A stretch of 64,000 nt of DNA from CAWKOH01 sp963851245 (GTDB lineage Bacteria > Actinomycetota > Acidimicrobiia > Acidimicrobiales > Palsa-688). The translations under genes were made by a program, and so were the position numbers. The notes beneath the pieces are model-generated. The model saw only the letters and a list, made by a program, of their open reading frames with translations. It was not told where the DNA came from and ran no database searches. Location: NCBI GenBank assembly GCA_963851245.1, contig CAWKOH010000012.1:310001-374000 (forward strand), written 5' to 3'. This document shows positions 24,621-34,554 of the stretch, piece after piece (the stretch's first letter is position 1; each line of letters begins with the position of its first letter).

Positions 24621-26945
24621 TTGACGGTGGACCCGGTGGACCTCGAGCAGATCAATACGGCTGAAGAGACGAAACCCTGTGAGGGGCTGCTGGTGGTGGA
24701 GGTGGCAGTCGGAACGAGCGATCTCGGACTTGGTCTGGTCGCAGGAGCTCCGGGCATGATCCTGGGCCACCTGGGGGCCCGGGTGAAGCGGGTGGTCGGG
24801 ACCTGCTCGCCCGGGATCGACGAGGGGGTGCGCTGGGGCTACGCCTGGCATCGCGACAAGGAGATAGTCGTCTCGGACGATCGCGATGAGGTCTTCCGGT
24901 TGCTCCAGGACGCCGACGTGGCCTTGGTGTACGGCTCTGAGAGCCTCGTCGAGAGCCGGGGCCTGGGCTATCAGGACCTGAAGGAGGCCAATCCGTCGCT
25001 CGTCTACGCCCGCTGCCGTCCGAGCCGGACGTCGAGGGGCACCGTGGACGACTACGGGCTCCTGGTCGAGGCCCGTTCGGGATTCTGTTCCCAGTTGGCC
25101 GGCCACCGGCCCGGGCCGGTATTCATAGATGTGCGAGCGCCCGGTACCGGCGCCGCTTTCGTGATGACCGTATCGGTGCTGGGCCTTCTGCTCCGCCGCG
25201 CTCGAGGTGGAGGCGGCGGCTGGTCCGAGACGTCGCTCTACGACGGGTTGCTGGCCACGCTGGGCACCATGATCGGCCGTTCCGAGCGGGCCGCCCCAGA
25301 GGTGGAGCGCTACTGGGAGAAGGGCTCCACGTTCCCGAACTTCCTGTACCGGTGCTCCGACGACGAACTTATTCAGGTGTGGTTCGGCGGCAAGGGGATG
25401 TACGCCAGCCTCCTGGCCTCCCTGGGCGACGAGCCCAGCACCGAGGGCTACTACACCGACCAGGTGACGGGCGCCCTCAACGCTCGCGCCGAGCGGTGGA
25501 AGGCGACTTTCGCCCGAGAGCCGAGGAGGGTCTGGATCGAGCGGTTGCGGGCGGCCGGGGTGGCGTGCGAGCCGGTGCTGGGTCCCGGCGATGTTCTCTC
25601 CGACGTCCATCTGACCGAGAGCGGTATGGCCGAGACCCGGACGGCTGGTGCTCACCGTGAGGTCTTCGTGGCCACTCCGATCTCCGTATCGGAGCCGGCC
25701 CGGCTGGGCGCGGTGAACCAGGCCCCTCCGATGGCGCCGGACGGGGCGGGCGACTACCTGCTGGACGGCTTGCGCGTGCTCGATTTCTCGGCCTTCGTCG
25801 CCGGTCCGTTGGCGGCCGAGGTCCTCGCCGATCTGGGCGCCGACGTCATCAAGGTCGAGCCTCCGGAAGGCGAGGCCATGCGGGCGGCCGCCTATGCCAC
25901 GGCGTCCTGCCAGCGGGGTAAGCGCAGCCTGGCTCTGGATATCGGGGCCGAGGACGCCCGGCCGGTCGTCGAGCGCCTGATCGAGTGGGCCGACGTGGTG
26001 CTGCACAACTTCCGGGTCGGGGTATCGAAGCGTCTCGGGATCGACGAGGAAACCGTCCTTCGTTTGAACCCTCAAGCGGTGTACTGCCATGCCAGTGCTT
26101 TCGGGACCACCGGTCCGCGTGCCACCTATCCCGGCAACGACGCGCTCATGCAGGCCCTCACCGGGCTGGAGCGAGCGGTGGGAGGTCCTGACAACGACCC
26201 CGTTGCACCGACCTGGATCCCGATCGACATGTCAGGGGGATGGCTGGCCGGAGCGGGGGTGCTGGCCGGCCTCCTGGGTCGAGCCCGTCGTGGCCGCGGC
26301 TGCCGGGTGGCCACCAGCCTTCTCGGTGCCGGCATGCTCATCCAGAGCGGGACTTTTCAATGCGACGGACAGGTGATCCGTCATCCCGAGGTGGACCAGC
26401 AACAGACCGGCTACGGTCCGGGCTACCGCCTTTACCAAGGCAGCGATGGTCAGTGGTTCGCCCTGGTCTTACCGGACAGGGAGGCATGGGAGCGCTTGCG
26501 TTCCCTACCCGGGCTGGCCTCGCTACCGGAGACCTACGTTCCGCTTCGCAGGAGCGCCGATGACCGGCTGGCAGAAGAGGCGGAGAGCGCACTGGAACGG
26601 GTTTTCGCGACGGCGCCGGCAGTTTGGTTTGTGACCGAGCTGCGACGCATCGGATTGCTGGCCGAACCCGTCGGATCCCCGGATCGGGACGCCTTCCGTC
26701 AGAGCATCCTCGACGATCCCGTTAACAGGCAGCTGGGTCGGGTGGCGTCATATCCGACCTCTGATTGGGGTTGGTTCGAGCAGATCGGCCCCCTACTGCG
26801 CTGCGGGCCGTGGGCCCGAAGCGGCCCCCGTATTCTGGCTTTGCCGGGAATCGGCGAGCACACCGTGGAGGTGCTGTGCGAACTCGGTTTCGCAGGGGAA
26901 CGGATCGAATCTCTTCTCGCGGCCAAAGTGGCCCGGCAGCTCTAG
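24621..26945 (+). CDS. Tandem-domain family III CoA-transferase (one half probably inactive)
   Basis: The 774-residue protein contains two CaiB/BaiF domains. The C-terminal domain (about 385-774) has LRVLDFSAFVAGPLAAEVLA, IKVEPPEGEAMR and the catalytic Asp in YPGNDALMQALTG. The N-terminal domain (about 20-370) keeps the fold, but the segment aligned to the catalytic Asp reads YGLLVEARSG, with Gly instead of Asp, and the N-terminal substrate loop is degenerate. Since these enzymes work as interlocked dimers, a fusion could form an intramolecular pair with one active site. It starts at TTG (24621; nearby GTG codons are alternatives). It would move CoA from a donor acyl-CoA to an acid of the pathway. 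Confidence 0.85.
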   Translation: MTVDPVDLEQINTAEETKPCEGLLVVEVAVGTSDLGLGLVAGAPGMILGHLGARVKRVVGTCSPGIDEGVRWGYAWHRDKEIVVSDDRDEVFRLLQDADVALVYGSESLVESRGLGYQDLKEANPSLVYARCRPSRTSRGTVDDYGLLVEARSGFCSQLAGHRPGPVFIDVRAPGTGAAFVMTVSVLGLLLRRARGGGGGWSETSLYDGLLATLGTMIGRSERAAPEVERYWEKGSTFPNFLYRCSDDELIQVWFGGKGMYASLLASLGDEPSTEGYYTDQVTGALNARAERWKATFAREPRRVWIERLRAAGVACEPVLGPGDVLSDVHLTESGMAETRTAGAHREVFVATPISVSEPARLGAVNQAPPMAPDGAGDYLLDGLRVLDFSAFVAGPLAAEVLADLGADVIKVEPPEGEAMRAAAYATASCQRGKRSLALDIGAEDARPVVERLIEWADVVLHNFRVGVSKRLGIDEETVLRLNPQAVYCHASAFGTTGPRATYPGNDALMQALTGLERAVGGPDNDPVAPTWIPIDMSGGWLAGAGVLAGLLGRARRGRGCRVATSLLGAGMLIQSGTFQCDGQVIRHPEVDQQQTGYGPGYRLYQGSDGQWFALVLPDREAWERLRSLPGLASLPETYVPLRRSADDRLAEEAESALERVFATAPAVWFVTELRRIGLLAEPVGSPDRDAFRQSILDDPVNRQLGRVASYPTSDWGWFEQIGPLLRCGPWARSGPRILALPGIGEHTVEVLCELGFAGERIESLLAAKVARQL

Positions 26946-26987
26946 AGATAGCCGTACCGCCACCGGCCTCCTGAGAGGGCATATCCC

Positions 26988-28628
26988 TTACGGTTGCGCT
27001 TGGGCGTCCCAGGTACGATCGTTCAAGGGGTCGAGGCGCAGCGGTGGCTTCTTCAAGCGTTGCATAGCCTCGGTGCGCTCGGGGTTCTGCAGGAATTCGA
27101 TGTAGCGAGGAACCATGAAGGCCGGCATCCGGACGGCAAGAAAACGATGCAGCTCGGGCGCCGTGACCTGGGCGTCTTCGTGCAGCACCACGCAGATCTT
27201 GACCTCGTCCTCCCCGAACTCGGAGGGGATCCCGATAGCGGCCGACTCTGATACCGCCGGGTGTTCGTTGGCGTAGGCCTCCACTTCCATCGAGGAGATG
27301 TTCTCGCCCCGCCGGCGCATGGAGTCCTTGATCCGGTCCACGAAATGGTACCGACCGTTCTCGTCCCGCATCACACCGTCGCCGGTGTGGAACCAGCCGT
27401 TGCGCCAGGCCTCCGCCGACTTTTCCGGCATACCGAAATACCCGGCCAGCATGCGCCACGGCTCGGTTGTGCGAACGAGTAACTCACCAACTGTACCGTC
27501 GGGCACTTCGTAGTCGTTTTCGTCGGCCACTCGAACTTCGTAGCCGGGGGCGACCCATTTGCCGGTCGAAGCCCGGTCCGCGGATACGTCAGGGCCGGCG
27601 TACAGCGGGGTGCCGACCTCGGTGTTGCCGAACACGGTGCGCATCTGGATTCCGAATCGCTGCTTGAACTGCTCGATGCGTGAAATGACCGGAGCCCCGG
27701 CGACGAAACGGAGAGGATTGTCTCCGTCGTCCGGCCGGCCCGGTTGGTCCAGGAGCCAGTTCATCATGGCCGGAATGAGCGCTGTCGCGGTGCATCCGTA
27801 ACTACGAATGTCGTTCCAGTACTCAGCGGTCTTGAAGGATTCGCGCAGTACGACCTGAGCTCCGGGAAAGGCCAGGTGGGCGACCGGCAGCATCCCGGAG
27901 AGGTGGAACACCGGGTACGGGCAGTACCACACGTCATCGCTGGTCAGATCCATCCATGTCACGTTCGGCCACAGCCGGCCCCAGGGCACCAGCACCCCCT
28001 TCGAAGGGCCGGTCGTGCCCGACGTGTAGCTGATGCAGGCGAGCTCGTGCCGTTCCGGCACTGGGAGGTCGGTCGCCGGGCTGGCTTCGTCCCAAAGGTC
28101 TGATGCACAGACCAGGGGGAACGGGAAGCCGGTCGGCAGGTCGCCCCCCTCACCGTCGGGGACGATCACGAAGTCGAGCTCAACCTGGGAGGCAACCTCC
28201 GCCACCCGATCCAGGAACTCGCGGGCGCAGATCATGGACTTGGCCCGCGAGTTGCTCAGCACGTACTGCAGCGACCGGCCTCGAAAGTCGGTATTGACCC
28301 CGGTGTGCACAGCCCTCAGCCAGCCCAAGCCCAGCCAGTGCTCTTCGGCGGAGATGGAGGTCCGGACCATGGTAGGCACGTTGTCCCCGGGCTCGATCCC
28401 GGCCTGCCGGAAGGCGTCAGCCCAGCACAGCGCGGCTTGGTGGAACTCGCCGTAGGTGCGGCACCCGCCCCCGACCTGCCGCAGGAACGGGCGCTCGGGC
28501 TCACGACGGGCCCAGTCGCTCACCGCCCACGGCAGTGTTTCGGTGGGCGCAAAGGTCGGCTCCGGCACCCCGCTCGTCACAGCCGCCACCCTAACCCGTT
28601 TCTGCTTACGGAGTGAGCCCTCCGTCAT
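26988..28628 (-). CDS. Acyl-CoA synthetase (ATP-dependent AMP-binding enzyme, CaiC-like)
   Basis: The 546-residue ANL-superfamily ligase has the P-loop YTSGTTGPSKGV (about residues 200-211), the FGNTEVGTPLYAG motif, and GWFHTGDGVMRDENGRYHFV with the ribose-binding Asp. The C-terminal end reads TEAMQRLKKPPLR and NDRTWDA, like crotonobetaine/carnitine-CoA-ligase-type proteins whose A10 Lys region departs from the usual TGK. It activates a carboxylic acid to its CoA ester through an adenylate. It is convergent with the double CoA-transferase (42 bp gap) and divergent from the amidohydrolase at 28742. The start ATG is the first of several possible. Confidence 0.9.
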   Translation of the reverse strand: MTEGSLRKQKRVRVAAVTSGVPEPTFAPTETLPWAVSDWARREPERPFLRQVGGGCRTYGEFHQAALCWADAFRQAGIEPGDNVPTMVRTSISAEEHWLGLGWLRAVHTGVNTDFRGRSLQYVLSNSRAKSMICAREFLDRVAEVASQVELDFVIVPDGEGGDLPTGFPFPLVCASDLWDEASPATDLPVPERHELACISYTSGTTGPSKGVLVPWGRLWPNVTWMDLTSDDVWYCPYPVFHLSGMLPVAHLAFPGAQVVLRESFKTAEYWNDIRSYGCTATALIPAMMNWLLDQPGRPDDGDNPLRFVAGAPVISRIEQFKQRFGIQMRTVFGNTEVGTPLYAGPDVSADRASTGKWVAPGYEVRVADENDYEVPDGTVGELLVRTTEPWRMLAGYFGMPEKSAEAWRNGWFHTGDGVMRDENGRYHFVDRIKDSMRRRGENISSMEVEAYANEHPAVSESAAIGIPSEFGEDEVKICVVLHEDAQVTAPELHRFLAVRMPAFMVPRYIEFLQNPERTEAMQRLKKPPLRLDPLNDRTWDAQAQP

Positions 28629-28741
28629 CTATATTGAGGTCCGTCCCTCCGGCCGGCTGGTTCTCCGGGCCGGTAGGGTGGGCCCATTACCCATCACTGC
28701 GTGGTCGTAGCGCCCGTCGGCAGCGGATCGAGGAGGCGAGG

Positions 28742-29992
28742 ATGAGCGAGCGAACACTGTTGGCGAACGGCAAGGTGCTCACCTGTTCGGGTGATCCTTC
28801 CGAGCGGCCCTCGGATGGCGATGTCCTGATAGAAGGCGATCACGTTGTGGCTGTCTCCCGAGGCCGCCTCCGGCTCGACCGAAGCGACGTCCGGGTTGTC
28901 GACCTTCAGGGTGCCACTGTCCTTCCCGGCCTGTGCGACGCCCATACCCACATCAGCTGGCCTCTGGATTTCGTTTTCGACCACGAAGCGGCGGCCACGG
29001 CTCCGCCTCAGAGACACATCCTGGACGTGGCGGCTGTGGCCCGGACGTACCTGGAGAGCGGCTACACCCTCATCATCGGCGCCGGTGTCCTCCAACCCGA
29101 GGATGACACCGTCACGAAGGACTTTATCGACCGTGGTCTCATGCCCGGGCCGCGCATCGTGCCCAGCGGTCCCATGGTCACCGAGGTGGGAGCCATCGCC
29201 GACGACAGCCCATGGACATGCGTGGCGGCGGGGGCGAAGGAGCTGCGCGAGATCGTGGCGCGACAGTGCGATATGGGCGTGAAGGCGGTCAAGATGTTCA
29301 TATCCGGGGACGGGATACTCCCGGAGTATCCGTCCACGGATACGTACATGAGCGACGAAATGCTCTATGCCGCGGTGGATGAGGCCGGCAAGTACGACGC
29401 CATCATCACGGTCCACGCCCGCAGCGCCGAGAGTGTGACGATGGCGGCTCGGACCGGTGTTCAGCTCATCCATCACGCCTGCTTCATCGACGACAAGGCC
29501 CTGAGCGCACTCGAAGCTCGTCGGGACGACGTGTGGGTGTGCCCGGGCATGCACTACCTCTACGCCATGGTGAACGGTCACGCCAATCGCTGGGGGATGA
29601 CTCCCGGCCGACTCGAGGAATCCGGGTACAGGAGGGAGCTGGAAGGCCTGGTCGATGGTTTGCGCAAGATGCACGCCGCCGGAATCAAGATCCTGTCCGG
29701 CGGCGATTTCGGCCACCAGTGGACCCGACACGGTACCTATGCCGTAGAGATGGAGCGCTATGTGGAATTGCTCGGCATTTCGCCGGTCGAGGCCATTCAC
29801 ACCGCGACACACAATGTGGAGTCGCTCGTTGGCTTGCGGGTCGGCCAGATACGGGAGGGTTACCTCGCAGACCTCTTGATCGTCGACGGGGATCCCACCT
29901 CCGATATCACCATCCTTCAAGCGCCAGAGCTACGCCGAGCGGTGATGAAGGACGGCGCTTTTGCCTACGTGAACCCTCAGCTCTTTCCGTGA
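28742..29992 (+). CDS. Metal-dependent amidohydrolase (imidazolonepropionase/prolidase-like)
   Basis: The 416-residue protein has intact metal ligands: CDAHTHISW (HxH), the candidate carboxylated Lys in VKAVKMFISG, His in ITVHARSAES and LIHHACF, and Asp in LSGGDFGHQW. ATG 28742 has GGAGG just upstream. Its last codons overlap the next gene, whose GTG start lies in the stop (GTGA at 29989-29992), so the two are translationally coupled. This family opens lactams, imidazolones and similar rings. Coupling to a 2-oxoacid:ferredoxin oxidoreductase suggests that its product leads to a 2-oxo acid, which is inference. Confidence 0.88.
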   Translation: MSERTLLANGKVLTCSGDPSERPSDGDVLIEGDHVVAVSRGRLRLDRSDVRVVDLQGATVLPGLCDAHTHISWPLDFVFDHEAAATAPPQRHILDVAAVARTYLESGYTLIIGAGVLQPEDDTVTKDFIDRGLMPGPRIVPSGPMVTEVGAIADDSPWTCVAAGAKELREIVARQCDMGVKAVKMFISGDGILPEYPSTDTYMSDEMLYAAVDEAGKYDAIITVHARSAESVTMAARTGVQLIHHACFIDDKALSALEARRDDVWVCPGMHYLYAMVNGHANRWGMTPGRLEESGYRRELEGLVDGLRKMHAAGIKILSGGDFGHQWTRHGTYAVEMERYVELLGISPVEAIHTATHNVESLVGLRVGQIREGYLADLLIVDGDPTSDITILQAPELRRAVMKDGAFAYVNPQLFP

Positions 29993-32900
29993 GCGTCGAC
30001 TCCGGGCCGCTACAAGGCACTGCTCCGCCGCAGGGACGGCGAGCCGATGATCTCATGTCCGGTGTCGATTCCCTGGTCCGGCTCTTGTCGCTGCGCTGCG
30101 ACGTGGACGAGCGGGACGGGTTGAACACGGCGACCATGGTGTCCGGCTATCCGGGCTCTCCCCTCGGGACTTTCGACCTGGCCCTCGAACAGGCTTCGGG
30201 ATTACTCGCGGCCCGCCGGATCGTTCATCGTCCCGGGCTCAACGAGGAGATGGCGGCGGCCACGGCCTGGGGCAGCCAGATGGGTGCGACCGTGCCCTAC
30301 GCGGGCGTCGACGGTGTCGTCGGCGTCTGGTATGGGAAGACGCCCGGACTGGACCGTTCCGGCGACGTCCTCAAGCATGGGAACTCGATGGGGTCGGGAC
30401 CCAATGGAGGCGTGGTTCTGTTCTGTGGCGACGACCCCACCGCCAAGTCGTCGACGTTGGCCTGCGACAGCCAGTACACGTTCGAGGATGCCTGCATCCC
30501 GGTCCTCTACCCGGCCGATCAACAGGACGTGATCGATTTCGGGATTCACGCCTTCAGGCTCTCCCGCTACGCCGGCTGCTGGGTCGGCCTGAAGATCGTC
30601 ACCACGGTCGCCGACGGGATAGGATCTGTCGATTCTTCTGTGGACCGACACCATCCGAGCGATCCCGTCGGACCCGTGTTGGATGGCCAGGTCTGGCAGC
30701 ACCAGCCCTTGACGACCGTGGGGGCGCATGCCGTTCCCAACCAGGAGAGGCTCGTGGTGCACGATCGCCTTCTGGCTGCTCGCGCCTATGCCCGTCACAA
30801 CGGTCTGGACCGGTGCATCGGTGCCGATGCCGGCGCAGATATCGGCGTGGTCTGTGCCGGCAAGACCTACTTCGACGTGATCCAGGCCTTCGCCGACCTG
30901 GGCGTGAACATGCAGGATCTGTCGAGGCTCGGGATACGCGTGCTGAAGCTGGGCATGACGTATCCCCTCGTCGACGAAACCATCATCGAGTTCGCGTCCT
31001 CGGTAAGCCAGCTCGTCGTCATCGAGGAGAAGCGCCCTTTCGTCGAGACGCAGCTTCGGTCCATACTCCACGAGAACGGCGTGACCGCGCCGGTCGTAGG
31101 CAAGAGGGACCGGACCGGTAACGCTCTGACGTCCGTGGTCGGGGAGCTGGACCCGGCCGCCGTGGCGTCCGTTCTCCGCCGGGCCGTGCCCAACCTGGCC
31201 ACAGTCGAGAAGGTGGAGTCCGCCAAGGCTCGCCGGTCCCTGGTCCAGCTGGCTGGGCGAGCTCCCGCATTCTGCAGCGGCTGCCCCCACAACCGGTCCA
31301 CCGTCTTCCCCGATGACGCCCTCGTCGGGGGTGGTGTCGGCTGCCACGGGATCATGTACTTCGAAGCGCGCCACCTGGGCATGAAGAGCCTCCCACCCAC
31401 ACCGATGGGAGCCGAGGGCGTTCCCTGGATCGGCTTGTCGCCCTTTGTAGCGGAGCCCCACCTGATACAGAACATCGGCGACGGCACTCTCAGCCACTCC
31501 GGGACTCTCGCTATTCGGGCCAGTGTCGCCGCGGGTGTCAACGTCACCTTCAAAATTCTCTACAACTCCGCCGTCGCCATGACCGGCGGGCAGGATGTGA
31601 CCGGCCTGCTCGACGTCCCTTCGATGACGAGGTCTCTCGAGTCCGAGGGGGTCCGGCGGATCGTCGTGTGCGCCGACGACCCCAGGCGCTATGGCCACCG
31701 GGCCCGCTGGGCCCGGGATGTGGAGGTCGTCGGGCGTGATCTCCTTCCGGAGAAGCAGGAGGAGCTGCGGAGGATCGAGGGCGTCACCGCAATCATCTAC
31801 GACCAGCGGTGCGCGGCGGAGGCCCGCCGCCTACGTAAGCGCGGGCTGCTGCCCGAGCCGCCTCGACGTGTCGTCATCAACGAAGCGGTGTGCGAGGGTT
31901 GCGGAGACTGCACCACGAAGAGCAACTGTCTGTCCGTCCTGCCCCTCGAAACCGAGTTCGGTGAGAAGCGTTTTATCCACGACCCGTCTTGCAACCGGGA
32001 CTACACGTGTCTGGAGGGTGACTGTCCTTCTTTCGTGACGCTCGTAGCGAAGCATCCGGCTCGGGCCGGGTCGGGTCGGCGAACACGGAGCGTCAGCAAG
32101 CACACGCTCCCCCCCGGAGCACTACCGACGCCTCAACCACCTGAGGTGGATCGACAGTACGGCATCTACTTCACCGGGATTGGTGGTACGGGCGTCGTCA
32201 CCGCCAACCGCATCCTGGCGGAAGCAGCCGAAGGGGCCGGTTTCGTAGTTGCCGGCCTGGACCAGACGGGCCTCTCCCAGAAGGCCGGGGCAGTGGTCTC
32301 GCACCTCCGCCTGGCCAGGAAGACCGGAGATCCGGGATCCGCCGCCATCAGTACCGGGGGGGCCGACCTGTACCTGTCAGGCGACATCCTCCAGGCGGCG
32401 GGGGTGACTCACCTCGAGAAGGTGAAGTCGGGTCGGACCATCGCAGTGGTGGACCGCGACTTCACCCCAACGGCCGCCATGCTCCAGACCGACACGGCGC
32501 CGCCCGATGTCTCGGTGCTGGAGCGGGAGATCGAGGACCGGGTCGGAGGCGACCGCGTGATCTTCCTGGACTCGAAGGCCGTCGCTGAGCGGCTCTTCGG
32601 GGACCACCTCCTTGCCAACGTCGTCCTGCTTGGTGCCGCCTATCAGAAGGGCGGTCTACCGCTGCCACTCGAGCACATCGAGTCGGCGATTCGCGGCCAA
32701 CGAGGAGTAGATGCCGAGCAGACGTGGCAGGCATTCCAGTGGGGCAGGTGGGCGGTCCACGATCCAACCGTTGTGGCAGCCTGCGTCGACGCGGCCAAGA
32801 ACGGCGGTGATCAGCAGCGGAGCATCTTCGATCCCACAACCGAGGCCACGAACCAGGCCCGCAGGCTGGTCGCCGGCGGCGGCCTGCCTGCCGAGCTGGA

Positions 32901-33525
32901 GGACCTGCTGGTGCGGAGAACGGCGCAGGTAATCGACTACCAGGACCCGGCTTACGCCCACCACTTTCTCGACCTGGTCAGCAAAGCGGTGCGCCACGAC
33001 GGAATCGCCAATCACTGGGCTCTCACCCGGGCCGTGGCCGAATCCTGGTTCAAGCTCCTTACCTACAAGGACGAGTACGAGGTAGCCCGGCTGCACCTGA
33101 AGGCTGATTACGGGAAAAGGGCAGCCGAACTCGGCATCGAGGGCCCGTACTCGCTTCAATATCACCTGCACCCTCCGATCCTCAGGCAGATCGGGCTGCG
33201 CAAGAAACTGCCCCTGGGCAAGCCCTACGGCGCCACGTTTCATGCGCTGCGGCGAATGAAGCGGCTGCGAGGGACGTCCCTCGACCCGTTCGGATGGCAC
33301 CGGGACCGGCGTATGGAGCGAGCTTTGATCGTCGAGTACCAGAGCCTCATCGAGGAGATACTGGATCCCGCCTCTACCGCGGCCTACCCCGCCCAGGTCC
33401 GAATCGCCGAGTCGGCCATGGACATCAGGGGTTACGGCCCCATCAAGGAGGCGGCGATCGAGCGCTGGCGGGGCACGGTGGCCGAGCTGTGCCGCGAGTG
33501 CGGCCTGGCGGTGGCCGGCAAATAG
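29989..33525 (+). CDS. IorA-like indolepyruvate/2-oxoacid:ferredoxin oxidoreductase, alpha-gamma fusion
   Basis: The 1178-residue fused enzyme has thiamine-diphosphate domains (SGYPGSPLGTFDLA; NRSTVFPDDALVGGGVGCHG; IGDGTLSHSGTLAIR), a 4Fe-4S segment (CEGCGDCTTKSNC, then CLEGDCP), and a gamma domain with GIGGTGVVTANRIL, followed by a C-terminal domain of the DUF6537 type. The GTG start at 29989 overlaps the amidohydrolase stop; an open frame reaching upstream to 29533 is spurious. It oxidatively decarboxylates a 2-oxo acid to its acyl-CoA, reducing ferredoxin. Actinobacterial aerobes carry such enzymes. Product acyl-CoA and reduced ferredoxin could both be used here, the latter perhaps by P450s. 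Confidence 0.92.
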   Translation: MSVDSGPLQGTAPPQGRRADDLMSGVDSLVRLLSLRCDVDERDGLNTATMVSGYPGSPLGTFDLALEQASGLLAARRIVHRPGLNEEMAAATAWGSQMGATVPYAGVDGVVGVWYGKTPGLDRSGDVLKHGNSMGSGPNGGVVLFCGDDPTAKSSTLACDSQYTFEDACIPVLYPADQQDVIDFGIHAFRLSRYAGCWVGLKIVTTVADGIGSVDSSVDRHHPSDPVGPVLDGQVWQHQPLTTVGAHAVPNQERLVVHDRLLAARAYARHNGLDRCIGADAGADIGVVCAGKTYFDVIQAFADLGVNMQDLSRLGIRVLKLGMTYPLVDETIIEFASSVSQLVVIEEKRPFVETQLRSILHENGVTAPVVGKRDRTGNALTSVVGELDPAAVASVLRRAVPNLATVEKVESAKARRSLVQLAGRAPAFCSGCPHNRSTVFPDDALVGGGVGCHGIMYFEARHLGMKSLPPTPMGAEGVPWIGLSPFVAEPHLIQNIGDGTLSHSGTLAIRASVAAGVNVTFKILYNSAVAMTGGQDVTGLLDVPSMTRSLESEGVRRIVVCADDPRRYGHRARWARDVEVVGRDLLPEKQEELRRIEGVTAIIYDQRCAAEARRLRKRGLLPEPPRRVVINEAVCEGCGDCTTKSNCLSVLPLETEFGEKRFIHDPSCNRDYTCLEGDCPSFVTLVAKHPARAGSGRRTRSVSKHTLPPGALPTPQPPEVDRQYGIYFTGIGGTGVVTANRILAEAAEGAGFVVAGLDQTGLSQKAGAVVSHLRLARKTGDPGSAAISTGGADLYLSGDILQAAGVTHLEKVKSGRTIAVVDRDFTPTAAMLQTDTAPPDVSVLEREIEDRVGGDRVIFLDSKAVAERLFGDHLLANVVLLGAAYQKGGLPLPLEHIESAIRGQRGVDAEQTWQAFQWGRWAVHDPTVVAACVDAAKNGGDQQRSIFDPTTEATNQARRLVAGGGLPAELEDLLVRRTAQVIDYQDPAYAHHFLDLVSKAVRHDGIANHWALTRAVAESWFKLLTYKDEYEVARLHLKADYGKRAAELGIEGPYSLQYHLHPPILRQIGLRKKLPLGKPYGATFHALRRMKRLRGTSLDPFGWHRDRRMERALIVEYQSLIEEILDPASTAAYPAQVRIAESAMDIRGYGPIKEAAIERWRGTVAELCRECGLAVAGK

Positions 33526-33654
33526 GCGTCTCATCCCAGGACCGGCCCGATCGCGAGCAAGACGGGAGCCAGTGAGGACTGGTACCGTCAGGACCGGGCG
33601 CGGGTTTCCGGCCCAGGTCGAAATGGTGGTTACCCGAAACCCGAAGAGGAAGTG

Positions 33655-34503
33655 ATGAGCGAGCTACCCGGTGTCTTGCGAGTGAAGCAACTGGGGACCG
33701 GTCGGTGGGCCGGGGCCCATCCCGACGACGACCCCGAAGGCCGGGATGTGGTCTTCAGCGGCCAATTGCTGGCTCAGATGATCATGGCCTCCGACGCTGC
33801 CGTCGAGGGTGCGAAGGAGGTGAAGTCGATCCATGCCATCTTCGCCCGGGCCGGGCGGTACAGCGCCGGGCCGGTCGAGCTGGTGCTGGAATCCATGCAC
33901 GCCGGTAGGGCCTGGGCCAGCGACACCGTCACCGCCTTCCAGGGGGACCGCCTCCTCTCTCGCGGTCTCGTCTTGCTGAATACCACGGAGCCCGACCTCA
34001 TGCGGCACACGCCCGTCATGCCGGATGTTCCCGGACCGGAGGACTGCTCCGCCGCCACGGTTGGCGCCGTCTTCCCCGGGGGGGAGACACGGCTTGTGCA
34101 TCGTCCGGATGCCGTGGCCGATGACGGCGTGCCCGTCATGTACGTGTGGTTCCGGGCCCCCGAGGCGTACGACTCCGTGGCCGCCAACCAGGCGGTCGTC
34201 GCCTGGTCACAGCCGGGCATGATCATCGGAGTTGCCATGCGCCCGCATTCCGAGCTGGTCAGTATCAGCGACGCCCACAGGTCGATCTCGACCGGGGTGA
34301 TCTCGCACACGACCCACTTCCACGAGCGGGCCGACGTCGATGACTGGATGTTGTACGTCCACGAGGGCACCTACGCCGGGAACGGGCGGGTCTTCGGTAA
34401 AGGTGCGGTGTTCAACCGAGAGGGTGTTCTCGTCTCGACCTTCGCTCAGGACAGCATGGCCCGTGGCGTGGAAGGCGAATTGGACCCGAAACGGGCCATG
34501 TGA
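33655..34503 (+). CDS. TesB-like acyl-CoA thioesterase
   Basis: The 282-residue double-hotdog protein has VVFSGQLLAQMIMA near the N-terminus and SISTGVISHTTHFHERADVD with YVHEGTYAGNGR in the second hotdog, as in acyl-CoA thioesterase II. It hydrolyses acyl-CoA to free acid and CoA, and in catabolic loci often drains dead-end CoA esters. GAGGA lies upstream of ATG 33655; the preceding GTG at 33652 is an alternative. It follows the IorA-like gene by 129 bp on the same strand and converges with the amidohydrolase at 34638, with a hairpin between them. Confidence 0.85.
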   Translation: MSELPGVLRVKQLGTGRWAGAHPDDDPEGRDVVFSGQLLAQMIMASDAAVEGAKEVKSIHAIFARAGRYSAGPVELVLESMHAGRAWASDTVTAFQGDRLLSRGLVLLNTTEPDLMRHTPVMPDVPGPEDCSAATVGAVFPGGETRLVHRPDAVADDGVPVMYVWFRAPEAYDSVAANQAVVAWSQPGMIIGVAMRPHSELVSISDAHRSISTGVISHTTHFHERADVDDWMLYVHEGTYAGNGRVFGKGAVFNREGVLVSTFAQDSMARGVEGELDPKRAM

Positions 34504-34554
34504 CGCTCGTCGCGCCACTTCCAGCCACGAGCGGGTGGCCGGCGTGGAAGGGGC

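Noticed and set aside
24564..26090. Long open frame on the minus strand opposite the double CoA-transferase
   Set aside because: It is rich in Arg, Pro, Gly and His, has no family motif and lies wholly antisense to a well-supported gene; GC-rich codon bias creates such frames.
29533..29988. N-terminal extension of the IorA-like enzyme
   Set aside because: The extra residues are the out-of-frame reading of the upstream amidohydrolase; the GTG at 29989 gives the normal family start.
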